From: an uncultured Pseudomonadota bacterium
GTDB taxonomy: Bacteria; Myxococcota_A; Bradymonadia; Bradymonadales; Bradymonadaceae
Direction: 5' to 3'
Length of the DNA: 61,270 nucleotides
Assembly: GCA_950059285.1 (NCBI GenBank)
Contig: CATLTV010000006.1
Location: 1-61,270, forward strand
Under the pieces are notes generated by a model, which did no database searches, was not told the DNA's origin, and saw nothing but the letters and a program-made list of their open reading frames with translations. Positions 36,041 through 44,337 of this stretch are shown here, one piece after another. Positions within the stretch are counted from its first letter, which is position 1. Each line of letters begins with the position of its first letter. Position numbers and translations under genes: made by a program.

Positions 36041-36457
36041 ATGAGTCAGTCAACAGCAGAACTTCAGGTCATTCGTGTGGTGGGCGCAGCGATCAGGAAC
36101 GCGCAAGGAGAATACCTTGTGGCGCAGCGCGGTGAACACATGAGCACACCAGGTAAGTGGGAGTTTCCTGGTGGCAAGCTTGAGCGTAATGAGAGCCCCG
36201 AAGAGGCGCTTGCTCGTGAGATCAAGGAAGAGCTGAACCTGACCATTCAGGTCAATCGCTGGATTGGTGTTGGTATGGCAAAGGTTTCTCCGCGCAAACA
36301 GGTTCGCCTGGATGTATACGAAGCCACCATCCTCTCTGGAGAACTCAAACTCCATGAACATCAACAGGTAAAGTGGCTTGAGCCCTCCGCATTTCAGGCG
36401 TTGGACTGGGCTCAGGCAGACTTGCCTATTGTCGAGCGCATGATGCAGACCAAATAA
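36041..36457 (+). CDS. Nudix hydrolase, MutT-like
   Basis: The ATG at 36041 gives 138 residues and is preferred to the GTG at 36032. It starts 29 bases after the kinase stop, so they may be co-transcribed. The Nudix box is clear: GGKLERNESPEEALAREIKEEL. The size, FPGGK and the beta strands match MutT-type 8-oxo-dGTP diphosphatases or (d)CTP pyrophosphatases, which clean the nucleotide pool. The exact nucleotide cannot be read from the sequence. Confidence 0.92.
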   Translation: MSQSTAELQVIRVVGAAIRNAQGEYLVAQRGEHMSTPGKWEFPGGKLERNESPEEALAREIKEELNLTIQVNRWIGVGMAKVSPRKQVRLDVYEATILSGELKLHEHQQVKWLEPSAFQALDWAQADLPIVERMMQTK

Positions 36458-36483
36458 GATTGACTATAAGATCAATGGTGTGT

Positions 36484-36539
36484 TGGCCCCCTTGGTGTCA
36501 TCGCAAGGTTTATACTTTGCGATGGCATCAAGGGGGCCA
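36484..36539. terminator. Inverted repeat after Nudix gene
   Basis: Arms beginning TGGCCCCCTTG pair over about 23 bases with a few mismatches and an AT-rich loop. It begins 27 bases after the Nudix stop and is probably its terminator. Confidence 0.7.
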
Positions 36540-36600
36540 TTTCATTTCCCCCTGACCCCCTTCGAGCATGGGTGTGCACCCCTGCACCCCTGATTTTTAT

Positions 36601-36649
36601 AAAACTATGTCACACATGTCGTGGTGGATGACACAGGTGGCATAGTTTT
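36601..36649. terminator. Imperfect inverted repeat
   Basis: AAAACTATG pairs with CATAGTTTT; the inside pairs only partly. The middle of three hairpins; its role is unclear. Confidence 0.45.
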
Positions 36650-36673
36650 ACTCCAGCACAATGGTTAGAACTC

Positions 36674-36741
36674 TATCCATGCCACCCAGGAGGGCGGCTG
36701 ATTTGCTTGCAAATCAGCCGCCCTCCTGGGTGGCATGGATA
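36674..36741. terminator. 68-bp near-perfect palindrome
   Basis: About 33-base arms around a TT centre. It lies 217 bases after the Nudix stop and 64 bases before the lipoprotein gene, so it cannot simply be that gene's terminator. Confidence 0.75.
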
Positions 36742-36805
36742 TTGTACAAGTAAATCCACAGACAAATTGTCATGAACATAATGCATGGTGTGAATGGAGT
36801 AGCTT

Positions 36806-38482
36806 GTGAAGAGTATGCTTGAAAAAATGATTGGTCTTGGCGTTGTGGTGGCTGTGGCCGCAGGTTGTGGTGACTCTGCCTATGAAGGCGAGCCTATAGC
36901 CTCGCAGGATGATGTGGACCTGGAGCCAACAAGTCCTGGCGGTGCAGGCGGTGGTGCTGATGATGAGGGTGTGGAAGAGGAGGAGTTTATTGTCAGAGAG
37001 CTTGCCACAACCTCATCACATGTCTTTGTGCCCAACAGCTCGGAGGGGAGCTATACCGTGGCACGCATTGATGGACGGGACCTGAGCGTGAAGCCAATGC
37101 GTGTGGGTGCACAGCCTGAAGAGATTCGTGCAGCAGATGTGGAAGGTCAGGGCGCCGTCGCATATGTGTTATGTGAAGGCGACCACACCATTTCAATCAT
37201 CCGATCCGACCAGCCCTCGCTCGATGGAAAGGGTACAGGTCGAGTCTCATTGATGCGTGTCCCCCAGGAAGTTAACGCGTTACAAATCTCGCCAGATGGC
37301 AAGTATGCGCTGGCGTATATCGATCCTTCCAAGGGAATTTTAAACGCGGATTCCAGCGTCGCATCATTGCAGACCATGGCGTTGATTCGACTGGGTGATA
37401 CAGAGCAAGAGGATCAGGTCTTTGAGCTTTCGGTCACACGCCAAATTCGTTCGGTCAAGATCGATGCGTCGAGCAGGCGCGCGTTTATTGTGGGTAAGGA
37501 AGGGGTGAACGTCATTGAGCTTGAGAGCATCGTGGAGGATAGCTTCGTGGCGCCACTTCGTCTTGGCCTGAGTGATGATGTGTATCCCCCCGAGGATCTT
37601 GAGGTCGATGTCTCCAATGATGGGAGTTACTTTGCGATTCGTTCCTCCAAAATTATGGGCGTGGCGATGATCAAGCTCTCCGATGCAGATGCTTCACTTG
37701 AGAGCGTTGAGGTCGTGGAACTTGGCGAAATGCCGAGAGATATTGATCTTCTCCAACCTGGTGACGGAATGCGAGATGTGTTGATTGTGACACTTGCCGA
37801 TCAGTCTCAGGCGGTTTGGCTTGATACAAGCGTGCTGATTGATGGTGTGGAGGATGCTCAAGACCCCGTGCTTGAGCGCGTGGATTTGAGTGAGAACAGC
37901 CTGTTTACACAGGTTGCTCCTGGAGGAGACTACATTCTGAGTTACACCTCTGCGCTCGTGAGCTCTGACCTGGATGTGTTTGATGTGCAGCAATCTCAGA
38001 TGAACACATACACCTTGCTCAACACCATTCGAGGACTGGCCATCTCCAATGATGGCAAGGTCGCCGTGGCTGTGCACTATCCTGGTGAAGCGCTCTCGGA
38101 GGGAGGCTCCACGGTTCAGGATGAGTTTCGCATGAACTACGGGCTTACACTTGTGCAACTTGAGTCAGGCTATCGCCGACCGCTGCTCCTTGAGGGTGAG
38201 CCTGCCGATATTATCACCGTTGAAAATAGTGAGGGCGAGCAGCTTGTGTATGTGATGCAGCAGTCTGCAAATACAAGACATCAGGGGGTGGTCCGATTGA
38301 GTTTGAAGAGCTTCAGGACAGACTTTATCTCAACGGCGAAGAGCCCCTCACAAATGGGCACTGTGGCAGGGAAATTGTTTGTCAGCCAGTACGCAGCAGA
38401 GGGAAGGATCACATTTGTCGACCTTGTGAATAATGCACAGAAGACGATTAGTGGATATGAGCTTAATGCCCGAATTGATTAA
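36806..38482 (+). CDS. Beta-propeller lipoprotein 1
   Basis: 558 residues from GTG with GGAG upstream. A signal peptide ends at the lipobox AAGC. After an acidic/Gly linker come WD40/YVTN-like propeller strands (NSSEGSYTVARID, LQISPDGKYALAY, EVDVSNDGSYFAI, LAISNDGKVAVAV). The C-terminus shares FRTDF...GTVAGKLFVSQ...GRITFVDL and ends ISGYELN with the next two genes, so the three are paralogues. Spacing to the next start is 50 bases. It probably sits on the periplasmic side of a membrane and binds another protein. Function unknown. Confidence 0.88.
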   Translation: MKSMLEKMIGLGVVVAVAAGCGDSAYEGEPIASQDDVDLEPTSPGGAGGGADDEGVEEEEFIVRELATTSSHVFVPNSSEGSYTVARIDGRDLSVKPMRVGAQPEEIRAADVEGQGAVAYVLCEGDHTISIIRSDQPSLDGKGTGRVSLMRVPQEVNALQISPDGKYALAYIDPSKGILNADSSVASLQTMALIRLGDTEQEDQVFELSVTRQIRSVKIDASSRRAFIVGKEGVNVIELESIVEDSFVAPLRLGLSDDVYPPEDLEVDVSNDGSYFAIRSSKIMGVAMIKLSDADASLESVEVVELGEMPRDIDLLQPGDGMRDVLIVTLADQSQAVWLDTSVLIDGVEDAQDPVLERVDLSENSLFTQVAPGGDYILSYTSALVSSDLDVFDVQQSQMNTYTLLNTIRGLAISNDGKVAVAVHYPGEALSEGGSTVQDEFRMNYGLTLVQLESGYRRPLLLEGEPADIITVENSEGEQLVYVMQQSANTRHQGVVRLSLKSFRTDFISTAKSPSQMGTVAGKLFVSQYAAEGRITFVDLVNNAQKTISGYELNARID

Positions 38483-38532
38483 GTTTAATGATGGTGTGTG
38501 AAGATATGAAGAACACGTTCAGGAGAGAACAA

Positions 38533-40503
38533 ATGAGAGGCATCCAGAAGAAAGCTTATGTGGGGCTAGGGCTGTGTATGGTCTTTGCGACAGCCTGTTC
38601 AGCAGGTGGCTACAGTGATGAAAACAACCAGCAGTATTATGACTATGGTTATGGTTCGCCAGGTAACAATTATGGTGGCTACTCCGATATGGGTGCTGGT
38701 TACAACTCGGACCAGGGGTCGCAAGAGCCATTTATCCCCGAGATTGAAGAGGACTTTGATTTCTCGCAGCCAGCAGTGATTGGAAGTCAGATCTTTGTGG
38801 CCAATGAGACATTGAATTCTGTGGCAGTCATTGACTCGGAGAACCTTGCGATCCGCACCATTCCTGTGGGCTTTGGTCCTACTATGGTGGTGGGGCCACA
38901 GGGCGCAGATACTGTGGATGACTCACGTGTCGCTGTGCTCAATGAAGGGAGCTATACGGTCAGTTTGATCGAGCCATCAAGCGATCAGAGCCTCTATGTG
39001 TCGGTGATGCGAGGGGCTAATTCACTGGTAGCAAACCGTTCGGCGACAAGCTTTGTGGCCTGGTATGATGACAGCCTGAACGATGGTGATGCGACACGAG
39101 GTGACCTCTCCAGCATTAGCTTGATCAGGGGTGATATGGTGTATCAAATCGCGGTGGGCTTTCATGTGCGCGATGTCTTCTGGAGCACTCAGGCCGATCA
39201 GGTTGTGATTGTGAGTGATGATGGTGTCAGTCTCATAGACATCACCAGCGTGGAAGATGACCAGCTCTCTGCGCCTGTTGCTGTGTTGCCACAGGAGCTT
39301 GTTCCGCTCAATCCCGAGGATCTTGAGATCCTCGTCGATCAATCAGGGCGCTATGCACTTGCACGTCTGGCAAGTTTTTCGGGGCTCGTGGTGACAGAGC
39401 TTGAGAGTGGCGTGCAGCATGTGTTTCATCTTCCTGAAATTCCAACAGATATCGACTTTGTCAATGGCGATGTGCCAAAGGCCATGGTGATGCTCCCTTA
39501 TAGCAAGGTGTCACTGGTGCTTGAGATGTCATCATCATCATTGAGCGCGCTTGCTGATATATTTGCTCCTGAAGAGGAGGTCGTGCAGGAGGATGTTGTG
39601 GACATGGGCATGGACATGGCGCAATCCGAGGACATGGTTGTTGTGGAGGATATGATGCTCGCACCAGACATGCTCGATCTTGATATGCTCATTCCAGACA
39701 TGCTTGAACTCGATATGGGGTCAGATGACATGGCGCAGCCCGAGGACATGGCAATGTTGGAAGACATGTCCATGGGGGCAGACATGGAACCTGTGGATAT
39801 GGCGCAATCCGAGGACATGGCTGATGTTGATTCTGGAAATGAGGTTAACTGGGCGGCGATTCATACACGTGAGGGTGTGAGTGTGATCTTCTTGCCAGAA
39901 GATGAGCGACTTGGTGCGGCTGTGATCAGTGAGAACGGCAAGAAGGCGTTGTTGTACACAACGATTGCTGCACAGAGCCGCATTGGTGTGTTGTATGACT
40001 TTGACATGAACCAGCAAGACGCCGTGTATTTTGAGAAAGGCGTTAAATCGGTGGTGGGAGACGAGGATGGCGAATCCTTTGTGGTGTTCCATCAGCGTGA
40101 TGAGAGCAATGTGAACGATCCTGTCGCGAGCAGCTGGGGGATTTCTGTTGTGGATGTCAGGAGTGCAACTCCTCGCCTGGTGATTACAGAGCATGAGCCA
40201 TGGGTTGCGACGTTGTGGAGCACAGAAGGTCTTCAATCAAGGGCGTATATTATTTTCAAGCGTCCTGTGGATGAGAGCTTTGCAGTGCCCTCACACCGAG
40301 ATGTGTTGTCAGTGAACTTGAAGACCTTCAGGGCGGATTCATTCAGAGTGCCAAGTTTGCCCGAGGGGATTGGGGCGATTGGCACAGTGGGCAAGGTGTA
40401 TGTGGATCAGAAGCATCCCCAGGGGCGGATGACCTTTGTGGATGTGGCCAGCGATAAGCGCCAGACGATCACGGGATACCAGCTCAATGCAGGCATTGAT
40501 TAG
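38533..40503 (+). CDS. Beta-propeller lipoprotein 2 with internal Asp-Met insert
   Basis: The ATG at 38533 (MRGIQKK) has AGGAGAG 6 bases upstream; an earlier ATG at 38488 is less likely. 656 residues. The lipobox is ATAC, followed by a Tyr/Gly/Asn-rich linker. The propeller resembles gene 1, but about residues 352-433 are replaced or interrupted by an Asp-Met repeat (DMAQSEDM, DMLDLDM, DMAQPEDM) not present in gene 1 or 3. The C-terminus ends with GRMTFVDV and ITGYQLN as in gene 1. Confidence 0.88.
   Translation: MRGIQKKAYVGLGLCMVFATACSAGGYSDENNQQYYDYGYGSPGNNYGGYSDMGAGYNSDQGSQEPFIPEIEEDFDFSQPAVIGSQIFVANETLNSVAVIDSENLAIRTIPVGFGPTMVVGPQGADTVDDSRVAVLNEGSYTVSLIEPSSDQSLYVSVMRGANSLVANRSATSFVAWYDDSLNDGDATRGDLSSISLIRGDMVYQIAVGFHVRDVFWSTQADQVVIVSDDGVSLIDITSVEDDQLSAPVAVLPQELVPLNPEDLEILVDQSGRYALARLASFSGLVVTELESGVQHVFHLPEIPTDIDFVNGDVPKAMVMLPYSKVSLVLEMSSSSLSALADIFAPEEEVVQEDVVDMGMDMAQSEDMVVVEDMMLAPDMLDLDMLIPDMLELDMGSDDMAQPEDMAMLEDMSMGADMEPVDMAQSEDMADVDSGNEVNWAAIHTREGVSVIFLPEDERLGAAVISENGKKALLYTTIAAQSRIGVLYDFDMNQQDAVYFEKGVKSVVGDEDGESFVVFHQRDESNVNDPVASSWGISVVDVRSATPRLVITEHEPWVATLWSTEGLQSRAYIIFKRPVDESFAVPSHRDVLSVNLKTFRADSFRVPSLPEGIGAIGTVGKVYVDQKHPQGRMTFVDVASDKRQTITGYQLNAGID
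39590..39830 (+). repeat. Asp-Met repeat inside a propeller gene
   Basis: Repeated GACATG/GATATG-rich units within the coding frame of propeller lipoprotein 2; flanked on both sides by propeller sequence. Confidence 0.85.
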
Positions 40504-40588
40504 GTTGGGTTGACCTGATCTTGTGTCGCCGTGGAACATAATAAAGAAATAGCGTCATTTTATGGCAATTTATAATGGTGGTTAAAGT

Positions 40589-42229
40589 ATGTTAAGTGTT
40601 CATAATAAAAGAGTAAAAGGTGTCATGTTTGCACTGTGTGTTAGTGGTTTTGCAGGCATGGTAAGTACAGGTTGTCAGGAGCCAGAATACAGGCAGCAGT
40701 GGGATGAATCGTATGACATCTCGGCACCATTTCGGGCCAAGGATGGTGCGATGGTATATATCCATCGTAGCTTTGGTCAGATCATTCGTGTTCAACCTGC
40801 CAAGATTAATGGCAAGGTTGAGATCCTGCATGATCGCATTCGCATCGATGGTGATTTGCAACAGGGTCTGCTCAATGGGGATGGTACGGCGTTGTTTGTC
40901 ATGGATGGAGACAAGAAGCTTCACCGTGTTGACCTGTCCAATCCCGATGAGATGAGTGTGGACAGTGTGGATTTGGCGAGCGCGTATGATCGCATGGTAC
41001 TTGATCCTGAGGAGGAGTTTTTGTTGATGAGCTTTAATGATAGCTCACAAAGCTCCGCCAAGATCATTGTGCGTAACCTGAACGAGGTTGCGATTGTGGA
41101 TCTGCGTGCAGCGGAGATGGACGCACGCTTTGTGACGTTGTCCAACAGAGCGCTTGATTTTGAGTTTGCGCCATCATTTGAGCTTGGAGGTGAGTCACGA
41201 CGTCTTGTGGCAGCGCTCTCCAACTCGGAGGTGACCATTGTGGATCTGCTTGCAGAGGATGACTTGAATGCATTGCGAGAGGTTCCTCTGACATTGAGTG
41301 AGGCCGAAGCGATCAAGAGGCCCGAGCAGGCTGTCTTTGATGTGACGCCTGATGAGTCCTTGCCTGATACGATTAATCTCTATGTGAAGACAACACAAGG
41401 GACTGATATTACTCAAATATCTGTTCAGCCAAGCGTGCGTCAGGACTCGGCATATACCTTTGATATCAGCGTAAACCAGCTTGCTGCGGGGGCATCTCCT
41501 GGAAAGATTGCAGTGCTGGAACTCCCTGGGCGAGGCACACGATTACTCGCGCTCAACCGCGCCACGCCAGAGTTTACACTGGTCGATGTGGCAAGTGGTG
41601 AGAGTGCCTCATTCACACTGCCGATGACGAAGGCTGCGACCGAGTTTCTGACCTATACCGCATCTCGTCAGGCAGGCGAGGATGCGACAGAGGAGATACG
41701 AATTCTGGCCTACAGCCAGGACTCTCCTGTGGTGAGCGTAATCAGGCCCGAGACGATCTCCATTGGTGGTGACCAGCCCACGCTGGGTCGCAGTGTAGAG
41801 GCGATCAGATTGGAGCGAAATCCATCAAGCATTGATTACGATGCCGAGGCGGCGGCCAACAGGGCAGTGGTCTTTCATGGTGGATATTCAGGAGGATTTA
41901 CGATCCTGGATCTTGAGGCCAACAGAGATCTTCCTATTGATGGTTACTCCTTGAATGATGTGCTCTTTGACGGTCTGTATGCCTATGGCACGCTGGCTTC
42001 AAGTAACCTTGTGGCATTTGAGCTTGATACAGGTCACCCTACAGCATTTGACCTTCCTTACCAGGCGCAGTCCCTGACACTTGATGTGTCCGAGGGGGTT
42101 TTGTTGCTTGATGCAGGAGAGCCTGAGGGAAGCTTTATAGCGCTGGATGCAGAGGAGCCAACACCCGAGAATGCACAGGTTCATCAGGCGATCTTTTTGG
42201 AAGGCGCGTTGAACTTCTTTGACAAGTAA
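40589..42229 (+). CDS. Beta-propeller lipoprotein 3
   Basis: 546 residues, start ATG with GGTGG upstream. A signal peptide is followed by a probable lipobox (VSTGC, not ideal). The propeller strands are weaker than in genes 1 and 2 but the IDGYSLN motif is kept about 95 residues before the C-terminus, where GYxLN ends the other two. So it is a more distant paralogue with an extra C-terminal segment. 85 bases from gene 2 and 68 from the barrel gene, without a hairpin between, suggesting one operon. Confidence 0.85.
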   Translation: MLSVHNKRVKGVMFALCVSGFAGMVSTGCQEPEYRQQWDESYDISAPFRAKDGAMVYIHRSFGQIIRVQPAKINGKVEILHDRIRIDGDLQQGLLNGDGTALFVMDGDKKLHRVDLSNPDEMSVDSVDLASAYDRMVLDPEEEFLLMSFNDSSQSSAKIIVRNLNEVAIVDLRAAEMDARFVTLSNRALDFEFAPSFELGGESRRLVAALSNSEVTIVDLLAEDDLNALREVPLTLSEAEAIKRPEQAVFDVTPDESLPDTINLYVKTTQGTDITQISVQPSVRQDSAYTFDISVNQLAAGASPGKIAVLELPGRGTRLLALNRATPEFTLVDVASGESASFTLPMTKAATEFLTYTASRQAGEDATEEIRILAYSQDSPVVSVIRPETISIGGDQPTLGRSVEAIRLERNPSSIDYDAEAAANRAVVFHGGYSGGFTILDLEANRDLPIDGYSLNDVLFDGLYAYGTLASSNLVAFELDTGHPTAFDLPYQAQSLTLDVSEGVLLLDAGEPEGSFIALDAEEPTPENAQVHQAIFLEGALNFFDK

Positions 42230-42297
42230 TGGCTGACACAAACGACAAGAGATAACACGAGGATATGCCCAGATTAGTGGGTGATGTAAGGATTAGT

Positions 42298-43017
42298 ATG
42301 TCTATGAAAATGAAAGTTTTTTGTGCAGCGTTGATGAGTGTTGTCAGCATGGCAACAATGGAAACAGGCGCATATGCCGACGAGATTTCGTTCAAGGCGG
42401 GCGGTGGTTCGCAGATGTTGAAGCAGCCCTCCTACGATGCGTTTGCTCGTGAAAACAAGTATGCACATGTCGCGGTTGAGGTGGGTTATGCGAGCCGTCA
42501 AAGGCTCTCCATCATTGAGCCCTTCTTGCTCGTTCAGACCTCGGGCGATCCTGGCACATATGCGCAGACATTTAATGGTGGTCTGGAGCAGGATCTTTAT
42601 GCGCAGCGAGTGATGTTGGGTGCAGACATTGGCGTGATGGTAGGTCGTTTTTTCAGGCCATCAGTCCGACTTGGTGGAGGGTATTTACACAGAAAGCTTG
42701 AGGTGTATGTACCCAGCTCAAGTCAGCATTATGTGGAGCACACCCATGACTTTGTGGGGTTTGGAGAGGCTGGAGGGAGTGTCATTATTCCACTCTTTTT
42801 TGGGACACCAGCCAACCCCGATAGTTTTGGCGCCCGTTTGAGGTTGGGGGCCAGCGCGCATATGGGCTACATGGCGCAGACCACATCGACATTTGATGAG
42901 CTTGAACCCCAGCTTGACGATGAGACGTGGCCAGTGGAGCAGGTTGACTATGGCGAGTTACCCGCAGGCGGTGGGCGTCTCTTTAACGTGGGGGTCTTTG
43001 TGCGGTTCAGGTTGTAG
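42298..43017 (+). CDS. Predicted outer-membrane beta-barrel protein
   Basis: The ATG at 42298 (MSMKMKVF) has AAGGA 6 bases upstream and gives a signal peptide ending near AYA; an ATG at 42265 is less likely. About 239 residues. The mature part shows alternating strands (HVAVEVGYAS, RVMLGADIGVMVG, RPSVRLGGGYLH, ARLRLGASAHMGYMA) and ends in NVGVFVRFRL, the usual aromatic/hydrophobic end of an outer-membrane barrel. It closes the propeller operon and is the likely partner of the three lipoproteins. Confidence 0.85.
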   Translation: MSMKMKVFCAALMSVVSMATMETGAYADEISFKAGGGSQMLKQPSYDAFARENKYAHVAVEVGYASRQRLSIIEPFLLVQTSGDPGTYAQTFNGGLEQDLYAQRVMLGADIGVMVGRFFRPSVRLGGGYLHRKLEVYVPSSSQHYVEHTHDFVGFGEAGGSVIIPLFFGTPANPDSFGARLRLGASAHMGYMAQTTSTFDELEPQLDDETWPVEQVDYGELPAGGGRLFNVGVFVRFRL

Positions 43018-43034
43018 GGTGTAACCGCAACGTA

Positions 43035-43086
43035 AAAAAGTGTGCAAAAATGAGCGCATTATCGCGCTCATTTTTGCACACTTTTT
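43035..43086. terminator. 23-base-arm hairpin between convergent genes
   Basis: Arms AAAAAGTGTGCAAAAATGAG plus CGC and the complement, separated by a short loop. It has a T-run on each side, so it works as an intrinsic terminator in both directions, between the barrel gene and the acyltransferase gene. Confidence 0.9.
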
Positions 43087-43104
43087 GTTTTTCTTCAGCT
43101 CGCT

Positions 43105-44127
43105 CTACATGAAACGGTCGGCACCAGTGACTTCGGTGGTCTCGCCTGCGCTTGGGAGGTAGCGTTCATCAAGAAGCTCTGCGATGCGTGACATGAGGAC
43201 GTCAGTTGCGCCCTGGAACTTATCGCCAAAGCGAGCTTCGGCTTGCTCTGTGAAGGGCGTGTAATCCTCATCGATTTGGAATTCAGCCAGCGCATCTTCA
43301 GGGGTCAATGGTTTACCGATGCGATAGCGCACGGTGCCTCCGCGTGAGATGGGGCTATCTGATGGGTAGACATCATCGCTACCGTTGCAGCCCACGGGCA
43401 CAATGGTCGCGTTCATGCGAAGCGCCATTTGCGCAAGTCCAAGGCGTCCTTTGGTGAGTCTGAGTGATCGTGTTCCTTCAGGAAAGACGATGATCTTGTG
43501 ACCAAAAGAGAACGCCTGTTCGTTGAGGCGAATGAATTCATCCATCATGAGGCTGAACAGATCGACCATGGCCTCCGAGTAGGATTCTTTGGATGGGTCG
43601 TAAGGACGACCGAGGATGGAGCGAGGTTGTTCAAGGATTTTTTGGACCTGCGCTCTGATGCCAGCCTCCTCGGCCTGTTTGATGAGCGCATCACGGTCGT
43701 GAATGTCCTTGTCGATTGCTGTGCGCAGGAGTCGATAAAGCTCATTGCTTGGAGGTTCACCAATGACCTCATTAACATCGGATGTAATGAGGTAACCACG
43801 CGATGGTGTGGGGATATTGTTGGTGGAGGTGATGAATTTGGTGGTCAACGCCGAGTTAAAGTATTTGCCCTTCACCCAGGTTGCCGTATACAGCGTGCGG
43901 TCTCGCCAAAGTTTATATTGCAAAGGCCAGTAGTTGTAACGATCGGTGTGATTGATCGCCAGAAAGATCTTGCCGCTCTCGGGGATATTCTCGGGGTTCT
44001 CGATGATGATTTTTGTTGATTTGAAGGGCCAGTGGTAATCAGGCGTGAGCAACAATGTTGCAGTGATGATCTGTCCCCATGGGGTGGGTTGAAGCTCGAT
44101 ATTGCGCAGAAGATCAAGGGTCAACAT
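43105..44127 (-). CDS. PlsC-type acyltransferase, HX4D variant
   Basis: A 340-residue member of the lysophospholipid acyltransferase superfamily. Motif III VFPEGTRS is present (about 213-220) and later VPVGCNG. The catalytic block reads NHTDRYN (His60), so the residue at the usual HX4D place is Asn65, while an Asp occurs two residues after the His. It may be an active variant with a shifted Asp or an inactive relative; I cannot decide. It probably uses acyl-CoA or acyl-ACP with a membrane lipid. No signal peptide. Upstream lies the secreted subtilase gene on the same strand. Confidence 0.85.
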   Translation of the reverse strand: MLTLDLLRNIELQPTPWGQIITATLLLTPDYHWPFKSTKIIIENPENIPESGKIFLAINHTDRYNYWPLQYKLWRDRTLYTATWVKGKYFNSALTTKFITSTNNIPTPSRGYLITSDVNEVIGEPPSNELYRLLRTAIDKDIHDRDALIKQAEEAGIRAQVQKILEQPRSILGRPYDPSKESYSEAMVDLFSLMMDEFIRLNEQAFSFGHKIIVFPEGTRSLRLTKGRLGLAQMALRMNATIVPVGCNGSDDVYPSDSPISRGGTVRYRIGKPLTPEDALAEFQIDEDYTPFTEQAEARFGDKFQGATDVLMSRIAELLDERYLPSAGETTEVTGADRFM

Positions 44128-44159
44128 GAGAGCACCGTGTCTAAAGAATGAGTGTAAAA

Positions 44160-44189
44160 AACACTTCCGCTGTGGACAGGGGAAGTGTT
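44160..44189 (-). terminator. Intrinsic terminator of the subtilase gene
   Basis: On the minus strand 9-base arms (AACACTTCC and complement) around a 12-base loop are followed by six T's. It lies 150 bases after the subtilase stop and 30 bases before the acyltransferase start. Confidence 0.75.
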
Positions 44190-44337
44190 CAGGACATCAT
44201 TGTGTCGTGGTTAAGCAAGGAAAAAAACGCGGTATGCGGTAGTGAACATGGATTTTGTCAAACGATTAAAATCGACGAGCATACCAACGTTCTTTCCTGC
44301 TTCTAGAACACAGAATCTCTGGATTATCAAGGGCGAA

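Larger units (their letters stand above)
36458..36805. other. Non-coding region with three successive inverted repeats
   Basis: 348 bases without a gene. It holds three separate hairpins (36484-36539, 36601-36649, 36674-36741) and a C-rich stretch (36548-36591) between the first two. This isolates the propeller operon from the Nudix gene. The promoter of the operon must lie in the last ~60 bases or upstream of the third hairpin. Confidence 0.6.
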
